Shown piece after piece: positions 1 to 9,252 of a DNA stretch of 64,000 nucleotides. Every line of letters starts with the position of its first letter. Position 1 is the first letter of the stretch. The translations under genes and the position numbers were made by a program. Origin of the DNA: Aedes albopictus (lineage: Eukaryota > Arthropoda > Insecta > Diptera > Culicidae); assembly GCF_035046485.1 (NCBI RefSeq), contig NC_085137.1, positions 17,513,346 through 17,577,345 of the forward strand, written 5' to 3'. The notes under the pieces were generated by a model. It was not told the origin of the DNA. It searched no databases and saw nothing but the letters and a program-made list of their open reading frames with translations.

Positions 1-1590
1 TCGAAAGTGCTTGGTTTATTCTCTGAGCATTTTTGGTCGGAGGAACAGTTTTTCACCGTCGGAGGAGATTCGGCTTCCGAAGCAGACGGTTTATTGGACG
101 AAGCGGCAGGAAGAGAAGAGGCTCCTGTATCCGCGAGGGGAAGTTCCACTGGGGCCATTCCCAAGAACACGGATTCGTCGAGGTACGTTTCTAAAGCGGA
201 CTTCAGCAGGGCTATGACCGACATTGGCAGTCTAATCCAAGCACTATCATCGCAGGTGAATGGATTGAAAGAGGAAATTCGTAAGCAACGCACCCCTCCT
301 CCAATTCCTCCAAGGCCGTCGATAACTCCTTTGAATAGCACAAACCCTTTTCTAGAAAATGCTGCTCCATCCCACCAAGTCACAGCAACCCTGCCAAGCA
401 GCCGATCGGCGGAGGGGAGAGAATCCTGCCGGACCAATAGTGGAAACGTTCCACAAGGTGCCTCCCAGAGAGGCGCTGCGAATGAGTCCTTTCTCCGTCG
501 AATTGACGAACTCACATTCAGTCCGTTTGTTGTGCGTAATTCTGATCAATCACCGAATCCGGTGAACAGGTCACACCATCAGCCCTCCAACCCGGCGGTA
601 CCATGTGTACCACCAGTGGTCCCACAACGGAAAATCACCCCCGTTTCTCAATGGAAGGTGAAGAAATATTCCGGTAGTGATCATGGGCTGGAGCTAAACG
701 AGTTTTTGGCCCATATCGAGCAATTGGCTATTTCCGAACACGCCACCGATATCGATTTATTTGATTCGGCAGTGCATCTTTTCGATGGTCCAGCTTTAAG
801 CTGGTACACTGCGTGTAGAAATCAGCGATTGCTGCAAAGCTGGCCACAATTGGTGCACGAACTGAAAACCGAGTTCCGGCATCCAGATCTCGATTCAGTT
901 CTTCGCACAAAAATTTATCAAACTCGTCAACAAAAAGGAGAGTCTTTTCAGCAGTATTATCTGCAGATGAATAAGCTTTTTCAAGCAATGAGTCATCCAA
1001 TGTCGGACTATGAGAAATTGGAGGTTCTGAAAACCAACTTACGGTATGACGGCCGCAAAGCGTTGGTGGGTAAAAATGTGACTACGCTTAGGGAGTTGAT
1101 GACCATAGGCAAGGACCTGGATGCTACCGACTTCTCAGTGTTCACCAAGGTTTTTGGGCCCGCTAAGAAGGAGAATTGTATGATTGAATCCAGTGGTCGA
1201 ACTAATTCTGGCACCCGTACATTCGTCAACCAAAATCGCCAGAACGCTCCTCCACAACATCCCAAAACTCCAAGAATCAACAATCCCAACAACACAAAAA
1301 CTGATTCGAAACCGTTTCCAAGTTCGAAGCAAAACCAATCCGGAAATAGCGGGAAGACCGAAGGGCATTCGACAGAGCCAAAAGCTGGCACGAGTAAGCC
1401 CAGCGCTTTGTTGAAGCTCGTTTCCAACTATTCGCCACCCGAGGATGGACAGTGTTTTAATTGCCGAGATTACCACAATCTTCCTGATTGCCCAATTCCT
1501 CGGAGAGTATTCTGCAACCGTTGTGCGTTGTTAGGGTTTACCACCAACAATTGCCCCTTCTGTTTAAAAAACGGTTTGGGGAAGCTCTAA
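1..1590 (+). CDS. gag: Gag polyprotein of the Ty3/gypsy element, N-terminus missing
   Basis: The frame is open from the first base of the window to the TAA at 1588-1590, so the real start lies upstream; the first internal start-like codon at position 7 (GTG) has no support as an initiator. From there 527 residues are visible. The N-terminal third is rich in Ser, Pro and Asn. The middle (about residues 215-375) has the helical, Trp/Leu-containing character of a retrotransposon capsid. The tail is basic and Asn/Gln-rich. A zinc-knuckle-like cysteine cluster begins at residue 483 (CFNC then H and C, with spacing CX2CX3HX4C, one residue shorter than the usual CX2CX4HX4C). A second cysteine-rich stretch from residue 503 lacks a clear histidine. 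The product would package element RNA into cytoplasmic particles. The final codons overlap pol and contain the frameshift signal. Confidence 0.88.
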   Translation, partial: SKVLGLFSEHFWSEEQFFTVGGDSASEADGLLDEAAGREEAPVSARGSSTGAIPKNTDSSRYVSKADFSRAMTDIGSLIQALSSQVNGLKEEIRKQRTPPPIPPRPSITPLNSTNPFLENAAPSHQVTATLPSSRSAEGRESCRTNSGNVPQGASQRGAANESFLRRIDELTFSPFVVRNSDQSPNPVNRSHHQPSNPAVPCVPPVVPQRKITPVSQWKVKKYSGSDHGLELNEFLAHIEQLAISEHATDIDLFDSAVHLFDGPALSWYTACRNQRLLQSWPQLVHELKTEFRHPDLDSVLRTKIYQTRQQKGESFQQYYLQMNKLFQAMSHPMSDYEKLEVLKTNLRYDGRKALVGKNVTTLRELMTIGKDLDATDFSVFTKVFGPAKKENCMIESSGRTNSGTRTFVNQNRQNAPPQHPKTPRINNPNNTKTDSKPFPSSKQNQSGNSGKTEGHSTEPKAGTSKPSALLKLVSNYSPPEDGQCFNCRDYHNLPDCPIPRRVFCNRCALLGFTTNNCPFCLKNGLGKL

Positions 1591-4500
1591 AGCCGCAGGG
1601 ACTTCCGCAAGCGCCTCCGGTGGACAATTCTGAGCCTTGGTTGCCGGACCTCTATCAACTCTATGAACAGAGGTCAGACGATGAAGATGAGGGAAATGAC
1701 CTGCCGGAAATTCATAAAATAACATTAAATAGTCTGGCCGATGATCGACCACACGCCCAACTTCTCATATTCGATATTCTAGTGAATGCTCTTTTGGATT
1801 GTGGTAGCAACCTCACATTCATCAATTCAAAAATCTTTCAAAGGCTGAAGAACGTTCGTCTTAATAATCTCAGTCAACCGATTGAACTTCGAACTGCGGA
1901 CGGTTCTCGTTTGGAAGTCCTCGGTGAGGTTCTTATTCCTTTTACTTTCAATGGCAAAACCAGGGTCTTGTCCACACTAGTGGCGCCCCATTTGACCAAA
2001 GATTGTGTTTGTGGGATGGATTTTTGGAAGGTTTTTCGGATATTCCCCGCGATTTCGACGATTTCCCCGGGTGGATCGGTGGAGGTAAAGAACCGGGAAA
2101 CATCTGATCCGGATTTAACAGAATCCCAAAAACGACAGTTAGAGGAGGTTCAACAGCTGTTCAAAACAGCAGCTCCCAATACATTGGATGCTACACCTCT
2201 GTGTGAACACAAAATTGTTCTAAAGGAAGAGTGCAAGTCCAACAAACCAATTCGTCTATATCCGTACCCAATAGCTCCAAAGGTACAAGCCGGCTTATTT
2301 GCCGAAATCGACCGATTACTTCAAACTGGAATAATCGAAGAATCTAATTCCGATTGGTCACTGAACATAGTGCCAATCCGAAAAACCTCTGGGGCAATTC
2401 GATTATGTCTCGACGCTCGCAAACTTAATGAGAGGACCGTACGTGATGCCTATCCCCTACCGCACCCTGGACGGATCCTGGGCCGATTACCTCGCGCAAA
2501 TTATCTGTCGACTATCGACCTCACGGAGGCATTCTTACAGATTCCGTTGGCCCCAGGATCACGGAAATATTGCGCGTTCAGTGTGCAGGGGAAGGGGATG
2601 TTCCAGTACACCCGCCTTCCATTCGGTTTGGTCAATAGTCCGGCCACACTGTCACGATTGATGAACCGAGTGTTAGGCAACGGTGTACTGGAACCGAATG
2701 TCTTCGTGTACTTAGACGACATCGTCATAGTCACGGAGACATTCGAGGAGCACTTACGGCTTCTCAAGGAGATTGCGAGGCGTTTAAGGGAGGCGAATCT
2801 TTCGATTAAGCTCGAAAAATCTCACTTCTGCCTGCGCGAAATTCCCTTTTTGGGTTACATACTATCTTCTCAGGGATTGAGAATCAACCCTGAGAAGATA
2901 AGACCAATTGTAGAATATGAACGTCCTTCGACGATCACTAAACTTCGCCGTTTCCTCGGGATGTCTAACTATTACCGGAGGTTTATCCCCGACTATAGCA
3001 AGACAACCGCTGCCCTCTCTGAGCTTCTGAAGACAACTTCGAAGACAATTAGATGGACTTTGGAGGCGGAGGAAGCTTTCCAGGCCATTAAGGAGAAATT
3101 GATTACCGCTCCTGTGCTTTCCAGCCCAAACTTTGAATTAGAATTCAGCATACACACCGACGCGAGCGATTACGCCGTCGCCGGAGTACTTACGCAAAAG
3201 GAGGAAGGCCAGGAAAGGGTAATCGAGTATTTTTCGAAGAAGCTCACGACTCAGGAACGAGCATACCATGCCACCGAGAAGGAGGGCCTGGCTGCTTTGC
3301 TGTCGATTGAGCACTTTCGTGGTTATATCGAAGGCAGTCACTTCCAACTAATCACTGACTCGTCCGCTTTGACATTCATAATGCGGACGAAGTGGAAGAC
3401 TTCCTCACGACTCAGTCGCTGGAGTCTGTCACTACAAATATATGACATGACCATTGTTCACCGTCGGGGCAAAGAACATGTCGTGCCCGACGCACTGTCG
3501 CGAAGTGTCATGGCCATTTCTGCCAAAACAACGTCATCGAAATGGTATGATGACCTAAAACTTTCGGTTCTCAATCGACCTGATGATTATCCCGACTTTC
3601 GGGTAGATGGGGATCAACTAAAAAAGTATTTATTTAATAATGAACTCGCCGATCACCGATATGATTGGAAGATCATCCCGAGCCCGGAAGCTCGAGCCGC
3701 GATACTCAAGGTATGTCACGATGACTCCATGCACATCGGTATGGAAAAAACACTCGAAAAGGTGCGCCAGAACTACTACTGGCCAAAGATGGTTAGCCAA
3801 ATTCGGGCTTACATTCGGAAATGTCCGGTCTGCAAAGAAATTAAGCCGCCAAACGCGTCTACGACCCCTCCGATGGGGGACATGCGCGTGCCGTCGCGTC
3901 CGTGGGAGATAATTGCGATTGATTATATCGGTCCGTTACCGCGGTCAAAAACGGGCAACCAGTACGTGCTGGTTGCCTTGGATCTATTTTCGAAGTGGGT
4001 CCAGTTGCATCCTTTTGCGAAAATAAGTTCGAAAACCCTTTGCATGGAATTGACACGGCATTGGTTCCATCGCAATCCCGTCCCCGCCATTATTTTAACA
4101 GATAATGCTACGTCTTTCACCTCGAAGGAATTTCAGTCGCTTCTCAATCGGTTCGGTATCAAACACTGGCTATCGTCCCGGTACCACTCTCAGGCCAACC
4201 CGGTAGAACGAGTCAACCGGGCGATAAATACGTCCCTTCGGTCATACGCGCGAAACAACCAACGCGAATGGGATACGCGATTGTCGGAGGTAGAAGTTGT
4301 TATAAACTCTACAGTGCACTCTTCGACCGGATTTACACCGTTTCGCGTCGCGAGGGGAGAGGAGATAGTCCTCAACGGTATGGAGCACAAAGATTTCCAA
4401 AACTTAAAGGAAACATCGGTAGATGTGCGCCTCGCGCGTATTCGCGACGAATCTCCTAAATTATTCGACTTGGTCCGCAAAAATCTCGAGAAAGCGTACT

Positions 4501-4745
4501 CGGAAGCTTCGCGAATCTACAATTTACGAATTCGTCAGCCCGCTAAACCCTTTTCAGTGGGCGAAACAGTTTATAGGAAAAATACCAAACTTTCAAACGC
4601 ACAGGAATTCTATAACGCCAAATTAGGGGCACAGTACATACCTTGCACGGTTTTAGCCAAACATGGGTCGTCATCCTACGAACTTGCTGATCAGCAGGGA
4701 CGGAACGTGGGCATCTGGCCCGCCTGTCTGTTGAAACCAGCTTAA
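1488..4745 (+). CDS. pol: Pol polyprotein: protease, reverse transcriptase, RNase H, integrase
   Basis: The frame is open for 1085 residues but is probably entered only by -1 frameshifting near 1569, because no convincing start exists and the first ~27 residues overlap gag. The aspartic protease has the active-site triad as D104-C-G, where families usually show D-S/T-G. The reverse transcriptase carries the YLDD catalytic box at residues 408-411, preceded by the conserved LPFG motif. RNase H has its first Asp at 558, a TEKE motif and DALSR near its end. The integrase has a zinc-binding pair H744/H749 with C779/C782 and a catalytic D812, D872, E907, with the standard 35-residue spacing between the last two. 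No chromodomain is obvious. All catalytic residues are present and there is no internal stop, so the enzyme set looks intact. The Cys in the protease motif is the only oddity. Confidence 0.93.
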   Translation: MPNSSESILQPLCVVRVYHQQLPLLFKKRFGEALKPQGLPQAPPVDNSEPWLPDLYQLYEQRSDDEDEGNDLPEIHKITLNSLADDRPHAQLLIFDILVNALLDCGSNLTFINSKIFQRLKNVRLNNLSQPIELRTADGSRLEVLGEVLIPFTFNGKTRVLSTLVAPHLTKDCVCGMDFWKVFRIFPAISTISPGGSVEVKNRETSDPDLTESQKRQLEEVQQLFKTAAPNTLDATPLCEHKIVLKEECKSNKPIRLYPYPIAPKVQAGLFAEIDRLLQTGIIEESNSDWSLNIVPIRKTSGAIRLCLDARKLNERTVRDAYPLPHPGRILGRLPRANYLSTIDLTEAFLQIPLAPGSRKYCAFSVQGKGMFQYTRLPFGLVNSPATLSRLMNRVLGNGVLEPNVFVYLDDIVIVTETFEEHLRLLKEIARRLREANLSIKLEKSHFCLREIPFLGYILSSQGLRINPEKIRPIVEYERPSTITKLRRFLGMSNYYRRFIPDYSKTTAALSELLKTTSKTIRWTLEAEEAFQAIKEKLITAPVLSSPNFELEFSIHTDASDYAVAGVLTQKEEGQERVIEYFSKKLTTQERAYHATEKEGLAALLSIEHFRGYIEGSHFQLITDSSALTFIMRTKWKTSSRLSRWSLSLQIYDMTIVHRRGKEHVVPDALSRSVMAISAKTTSSKWYDDLKLSVLNRPDDYPDFRVDGDQLKKYLFNNELADHRYDWKIIPSPEARAAILKVCHDDSMHIGMEKTLEKVRQNYYWPKMVSQIRAYIRKCPVCKEIKPPNASTTPPMGDMRVPSRPWEIIAIDYIGPLPRSKTGNQYVLVALDLFSKWVQLHPFAKISSKTLCMELTRHWFHRNPVPAIILTDNATSFTSKEFQSLLNRFGIKHWLSSRYHSQANPVERVNRAINTSLRSYARNNQREWDTRLSEVEVVINSTVHSSTGFTPFRVARGEEIVLNGMEHKDFQNLKETSVDVRLARIRDESPKLFDLVRKNLEKAYSEASRIYNLRIRQPAKPFSVGETVYRKNTKLSNAQEFYNAKLGAQYIPCTVLAKHGSSSYELADQQGRNVGIWPACLLKPA
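1566..1572 (+). promoter_or_regulatory. -1 ribosomal frameshift slippery site between gag and pol
   Basis: In the gag frame the codons read TTA AAA AAC, giving the classical heptamer A AAA AAC. An overlapping second heptamer, T TTA AAA, lies at 1563-1569. Gag ends 16 bases downstream. Pol occupies the -1 frame and is open across this point, so one backward slip yields a Gag-Pol fusion. The geometry is that of known retroviral and gypsy-type frameshift sites; a downstream stimulatory structure was not computed. Confidence 0.8.
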
Positions 4746-5739
4746 CACTTTCTTTCGGACTCGGGACGAATAAGAGCGTTCCCGGTCTCTGAACCACTTT
4801 GCTGAGTTCAATGAACTTAGACCTCTAAATGACCTTTTTAACCACCGAAGTTAGTCTCACTTCTGGCCTGAATAAGGTAACCGGGCCGGCTTTTAACTTT
4901 CCGCGGAGTAACAGCCGGACGGACGGTTTCACTGAACAGGCATCACTGAGAAACCTTCAATTTTCACCTGAATCACTTCACTATACGTTTTGCGTAGACG
5001 TCCGCAAAACTTTTCAAATTTAATTCGCGCGCGCGTACCTCACGCTTCATCAAGCGAGATTCACCGCTATACTGACGGATAGAGTCGTCAGAGCCGATCT
5101 CCAAATCCAATTCATTCGTGAAACTGCACGAAAAACCGATTCAATTTGAATCTTCGTTGTATGAGTCAACCTATCATGTGGACCCACTCCATCCATAGAC
5201 GAAGACCGGACTTATAATTACCTATGGTCTTGCTATCGGATTTTTGTTGAGGATCTCCGAACGAGACAAATGGACCGACGATTAATTTGACCACTAGCGA
5301 CAGTGGTGATAGAGCCATCGATTTAGTGCTCCTTCGACGATCGCGCATGCAACATCGGTCGGCGCGATGCGTATGCGTACAAACGTACAACTCGAGCTCG
5401 GTCGACGCGTGTGTTGTAGATGTGGAATCGATTGTGTCGCGTATTGTTTATATTGTGAAGACTCGTCCAGACGAGCCCCGATTTGTTCACTGTTAATTGT
5501 TTTGATTTGAATAACGATGGGAAATTTTGACCGCTATAGTAATTCGATGCTCGTGATGTGGTGTCCCAAACAATGCATGTTTTGTTCGATTTTGTTTGTA
5601 AGTTTTTCTCAGTTTATTTGTTTCATTTGCTACCTGATTTCTAGAGAATAATGGTTTTTGATCCTTGTACATTCTCATATTAGAGTAAATTACCCTCAAT
5701 TCTTTATAGTTATTTGTAACCTACTTACTTTGATTGACC
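4746..5739 (+). other. Non-coding tail of the retrotransposon between pol and the first polypurine tract
   Basis: No frame here gives a recognisable product; in particular there is no envelope gene. The stretch is unique within the window. It carries CpG-rich words near 5025-5060 and 5340-5400, and nothing else that can be named. Confidence 0.5.
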
Positions 5740-5749
5740 AGAGGGGGGA
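5740..5749 (+). promoter_or_regulatory. Polypurine tract 1 (candidate plus-strand primer, start of 3' LTR)
   Basis: The purine run AGAGGGGGGA is followed at once by TATGTT. An 18-base palindrome with a short spacer, TGTTACCGTCAGGTAACA, occupies 5752-5769. LTRs usually begin with TG right after such a tract. The 5' LTR is not in the window, so the boundary cannot be confirmed. Confidence 0.5.
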
Positions 5750-6008
5750 TATGTTACCGTCAGGTAACATTTTGTCTGCTTTGAGTGCGAGACTAGTAGG
5801 GAACACCTTTGTAAAATTAGATTTGCCAACGGTGGTTTCAAATCATGCGGGAGGGCGTGGAAAAAAAGCCATAACGCTCTACTGACAGGTGAGCAGCCAC
5901 AGCGAGTGTGGAGGCGAATTGGAGCTCCCATCTCAGAAGGAAATGGGGAAACGCAAGCTTTTCCTGGGTGACCGTTCGGGAGTGGGTGTCGAGAAGCCCG
6001 AGTGACTC

Positions 6009-6017
6009 GAGAGGGGG
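6009..6017 (+). promoter_or_regulatory. Polypurine tract 2 (alternative 3' LTR start)
   Basis: GAGAGGGGG is followed by TATGTTCTGGGG, the same purine-run plus TATGTT arrangement as 260 bases upstream. One of the two probably marks the true LTR start; the other may be an internal duplicate or belong to another element. Confidence 0.45.
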
Positions 6018-7050
6018 TATGTTCTGGGGCTCCGAAGATATACGTTGACACGAAGGAGTTCTGCTACGATTTTTGCGTGCTAAGGCGTGCCCAAGTTTGA
6101 GATCGTGTTTTTCTGGTAGTGCTAAAGGTCCAGACTCCTGGGCCAATATTTCTGGGAATAGCCAACACCCCCAGCCGAATCGCCCATAGCGGACACCGGT
6201 AACCACAACGGAAGCCCGTTTGCCGACCACCTACCGACCGGCCACCGCTGTTGCAAAGTGGAGCCTGATAACCACCGACACGCTACCTGTTCTTCCCGAG
6301 GGATCGTTTCCGATCGCCACTGAGCCACCTGGCAGGATCACCTCCGACCCGCTGCTGGGGTCCATTGAAAGTTGCGACCAAGTCGGTCACCGTCAGCAAG
6401 GCGGTTATTCGTCACGTCACCTGAAGCCAGTAACGCCGCCGTGTTCGCCCCCCCCCCTTCCACGTGCCGAGCGACCACAGTGACTATTTGCCATCGGAAT
6501 CAAGTGCCGTGGTCTTCTCCAGCTCGCCACGTGCCCGGCGGCAATCCACCTGTAGAATCAAGCTGCGTAATATTCTCCGGCCCGCCACGTGCCCGGCGGT
6601 CTCCACAACGGTCCATCGCCAGAATCAAGCCCCATCGTCGTATTCCCCGGCCCGCCACGTGCCCGAAGGCCACCCCGACGGTCCGTCGCCCGAATCAAGC
6701 CCCGCCGTCGTCTCCAGCCCGCCTCGTGCCCGGCGGTCACCAAGATTATCCGTCGTTCGCCACCAGTGCCGCAACCTTCTTTGGCCCGCCACCTGTTCGG
6801 CGGCCACTCCGGCAATCCATTGAGCAACCCGCATGTAAGTTCCCCGCAATAAACCCCTTTGTACACCGTATTTTCCTTAACAATCAGGACTCCCGCACTC
6901 CGAAGATTCCCCACGCCTAACGCCCTGAGACCCGGGACCAAAAGAGGTCTTGACTGCCCACTCCAATCGCCTGCCGCGGCTAAGACCAGCAGGTGGGAGC
7001 TTGTTTCTGTTCCCTTCAGGAACGGAGTGGTCCCGGGGCAAAATAAATGA
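6018..7050 (+). other. Candidate 3' LTR / U3-R region
   Basis: GC-rich non-coding sequence after the second polypurine tract. It contains a degenerate ~67-bp tandem repeat and AATAAA polyadenylation words at 6848-6853 and 7042-7047. Several long frames on both strands (about 6370-6940) come from the absence of stops in GC-rich repeats, not from coding. The right end is not defined because neither the 5' LTR nor a target-site duplication can be seen. Confidence 0.4.
6460..6835 (+). repeat. GC-rich ~67-bp degenerate tandem repeat, six copies
   Basis: The core CCACGTGCCCGGCGG (and close variants) begins at 6460, 6527, 6585, 6655, 6722 and 6789, giving periods of 67, 58, 70, 67 and 67. Each core contains a CACGTG E-box-like hexamer or a one-base variant. 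A second shared word, AGAATCAAGC or CGAATCAAGC, recurs between cores. Confidence 0.8.
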
Positions 7051-7566
7051 GTCTTATAAAACTTTACAGCGAACTACAATTATGATAACTATTGTTAAAA
7101 TAAGACATAACGCAAAATTTGAAAAAAAAACGACAAATTTAGCAAAAGTTAAAAGTTAAAAACTATGTCAAATTCTTCAAAATAATGCCAATGGTTGTTT
7201 TGAACTATTGTATTCAGCAAATATTTTCATAATTTGTAAGCATACCCATTACCCAAGTAATGTGCAGTTAAAATCACATTTATTTAGCATTGTATGCACC
7301 TTTACTGCAAGTTGTTAATCTGCCGTATATGAGCCATAAATGCTAATTAAATGCAGGTTTTGGCTTATCTCCCCTATCAACCAAATTGTCAAAAATAAAA
7401 ACAAAAAAAAATTCTGCTCATTTCTGCTGCTTCATATCTTTCCCTTTCTTTTAACATTTTTCTCCCACACCTGTGAAATTTTTGCGGCTGGGCGCGTTCT
7501 GAAATGCAGTTTTTTTTTTTATTTTCGTGTATTTTAACTTCAAGCTAATTCTAAACTTAAGAAATG
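7051..7566. other. AT-rich sequence with no recognised feature
   Basis: Contains poly-A and poly-T runs and no coding frame with recognisable content. The junction between the retrotransposon and its host sequence probably lies in or just before this stretch. Confidence 0.4.
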
Positions 7567-7572
7567 CAGTTG

Positions 7573-7742
7573 AGGGGCCCAGAATCAAAGGGGTGTGAGT
7601 GACCATTTTGTCGATTTTGAGCTGAGCGTATACAAAATTCTTCAGATTTCAAGCTTTCAGGAACTTTTTTAAGATTAATTTTACGATGATTGAACAAAAT
7701 AATAGGTTTTTGTCACTTACACCCCTTTGAATCTAACCCCTT
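7573..7742. mobile_element. Short TIR element (170 bp)
   Basis: The left end reads AGGGGCCCAGAATCAAAGG and the reverse complement of the right end AAGGGGTTAGATTCAAAGG, both continuing into GGTGTGAGTGAC or GGTGTAAGTGAC. CAGTTG is present directly on both sides (7567-7572 and 7743-7748) as a target-site duplication. One end of a related element is at 55853. Confidence 0.75.
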
Positions 7743-8067
7743 CAGTTGTTTTTTGCAGATTTTACTGAAATTGAGATTCGACTCTTCGATCCTCTGGTAT
7801 AAGCAAGCATTTCTCAAAAAACCATCAAAATGCATTGATGGACAAGTTACTTTTTCGCAAATTCCACTCCAATTTGTCCGTTTCTCACTCACGCCAGTCT
7901 TTGTTAAGTCTAGCTTTAGGAAATATTTCATCTTGAAACTGGTCCACCGGTTTCCTTCAGAAATTCCTTCCAAAACTCTTTCTGTTGTTTCTTGAGGGAT
8001 TTTATAGGAAATGCCATCATTGATTCCCATATAAGTTCATGAATGCATTCCTTCGTGATTTTTTTTA
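7743..8067. other. Non-coding spacer, partly degenerate satellite
   Basis: From about 7900 the sequence shows the TTCCTTCAGAAATTCC wording of the satellite that dominates 9253-12440. Nothing codes. It forms the left flank of the retroposon at 8088. Confidence 0.4.
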
Positions 8068-8087
8068 ATGTTTCTGAAGGAATACCT

Positions 8088-8119
8088 AGCTTAGCTTAGC
8101 TTAGCTTAGCTTAGCTTAG
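8088..8119. repeat. TTAGC pentamer microsatellite
   Basis: About six tandem copies of a five-base unit (TTAGC/CTTAG). Its position directly against the left target-site duplication suggests it is the 3' tail of the retroposon. Confidence 0.85.
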
Positions 8120-8465
8120 ACTGACTGCACATATCTATGGTTGCTACTCCGTGATTGACTCGAACCAATGACAGTTGCACAATGAATCAACTGAATAATT
8201 GACTGGGAGTGGTCAACATTCTCACTGTGCACGCTTCAGAGGCTCTCTTTAACAGTACAATAACGGCGCCGGCCACGTCCTTGCAGTCAAGTTGGAAGAG
8301 TGAAGGAATGTTAATAGCAACCTTTGTTATGTGAAAGTTGGCGTTTACCGCACGTCTCCACCAAAAGCTGCAGGAAGGAGTGATTGTTAGTAGGGCAGGT
8401 ATCGTTGGGTCAGGATTCACTTCGATAAGTAATATGACCTTTTGGAGTTGCAGTATGCCATGCAA

Positions 8466-8850
8466 ACTGCAGTGATGTTGTTCGCTTCACGCGGAAAGCA
8501 AACAACCAACCACCCTCGTCAGGTGATTGCTCAATATTGACTACAAATGAAGCAACAAAGTGCTATTGTTCGCATCACGCGGAAAGCAAACAATCGACCA
8601 CCCACGTCAGGTGATCGTTTAATATTTACTATTAAAGACGCGACAACACATACAAACTTAAGCGCTATTGCTCACTCCGCGCGGAAAGTAAACAATCAGC
8701 CACCCGCGTCAGGTGGACACTCAAGATTTACAACAAAAGACGTGTCAAAACATGCAATCTGATGCGCTATTGCTCGCTTCACGCGGAAAGCAAACAATTG
8801 ACCACCCACGTAAGGTGATCGCTCAATATTTATTCATAAAAATACTTGCA
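8466..8850. repeat. ~88-102-bp tandem repeat, four copies
   Basis: The word CGCGGAAAG begins at 8490, 8578, 8680 and 8782 (periods 88, 102, 102). Each copy also holds a CACCC-CGTCAGGTG block (one copy reads CGTAAGGTG) and an AT-rich linker. It lies inside the retroposon and could be a promoter monomer array, as in some LINE 5' regions. Confidence 0.8.
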
Positions 8851-9252
8851 ACAAATATACATGGACAGATACCTAAGAAAAATAGTATGTCGTTAAGAGA
8901 TTGCACAAAAGAAATGAAATGCAATAAAAAGAAGAGATAGTTTGTAAAATGCCATCTCGAACAGTGACAAAATGGAACAAAAATCCAAGTCGACACTCAT
9001 GGTGACGAACTATACAAAGTCAATGAAAAAATATTTGAAAAGAGGATATTATAAATATATGGTATAAAAATGTATTAATATAATAATTGATGTAGAATCC
9101 ATAGAAAGAGAATAACAAGGAACAAACTCACCGGATAATCGCCTGCCATCAATCGAACCAAAAATGCGAAACGAAAAAAAAAAATCGGAGCACCGAAGGC
9201 AACGCGCGCGCGAATCCGGCCTCCAGTTGCCGAGCCGTCACTACACACACTC

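Larger units (their letters stand above)
1..7050 (+). mobile_element. Ty3/gypsy-type LTR retrotransposon, 5' end outside the window
   Basis: Gag and pol frames lie in the order gag, protease, reverse transcriptase, RNase H, integrase, which is the Ty3/gypsy (Metaviridae) order. No envelope-like frame follows pol. About 1 kb of non-coding sequence separates the pol stop from the first polypurine tract. The 5' LTR, primer-binding site and true gag start are beyond the left edge. The 3' boundary near 7050 is a guess: the last strong signals are a GC-rich repeat block and AATAAA words at 6848 and 7042. Gag and pol are open throughout, so this copy is young or was recently active. Confidence 0.85.
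8088..9252 (-). mobile_element. Non-coding retroposon (1165 bp) flanked by a 20-bp target-site duplication
   Basis: The 20-base word ATGTTTCTGAAGGAATACCT is exact at 8068-8087 and 9253-9272, which brackets the insert and restores satellite sequence when the insert is removed. The pentamer tail at 8088-8119 suggests the 3' end is on the left, so the element reads on the minus strand. Its 5' end near 9252 is GC-rich, as in LINE promoters. It encodes no protein. Parts of 8140-8340 resemble 27000-27180, so a related body occurs elsewhere in the window. An internally deleted LINE or a LINE-tailed SINE are both possible. Confidence 0.75.

Noticed and set aside
1..4745. Endogenous retrovirus with envelope
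   Set aside because: No envelope-like frame follows pol before the polypurine tract; the element fits an envelope-less Ty3/gypsy retrotransposon.
6372..6941. Overlapping proline/arginine-rich frames on both strands in the candidate LTR
   Set aside because: They follow a GC-rich tandem repeat in which stop codons are rare; frames are open on both strands and resemble no protein family.
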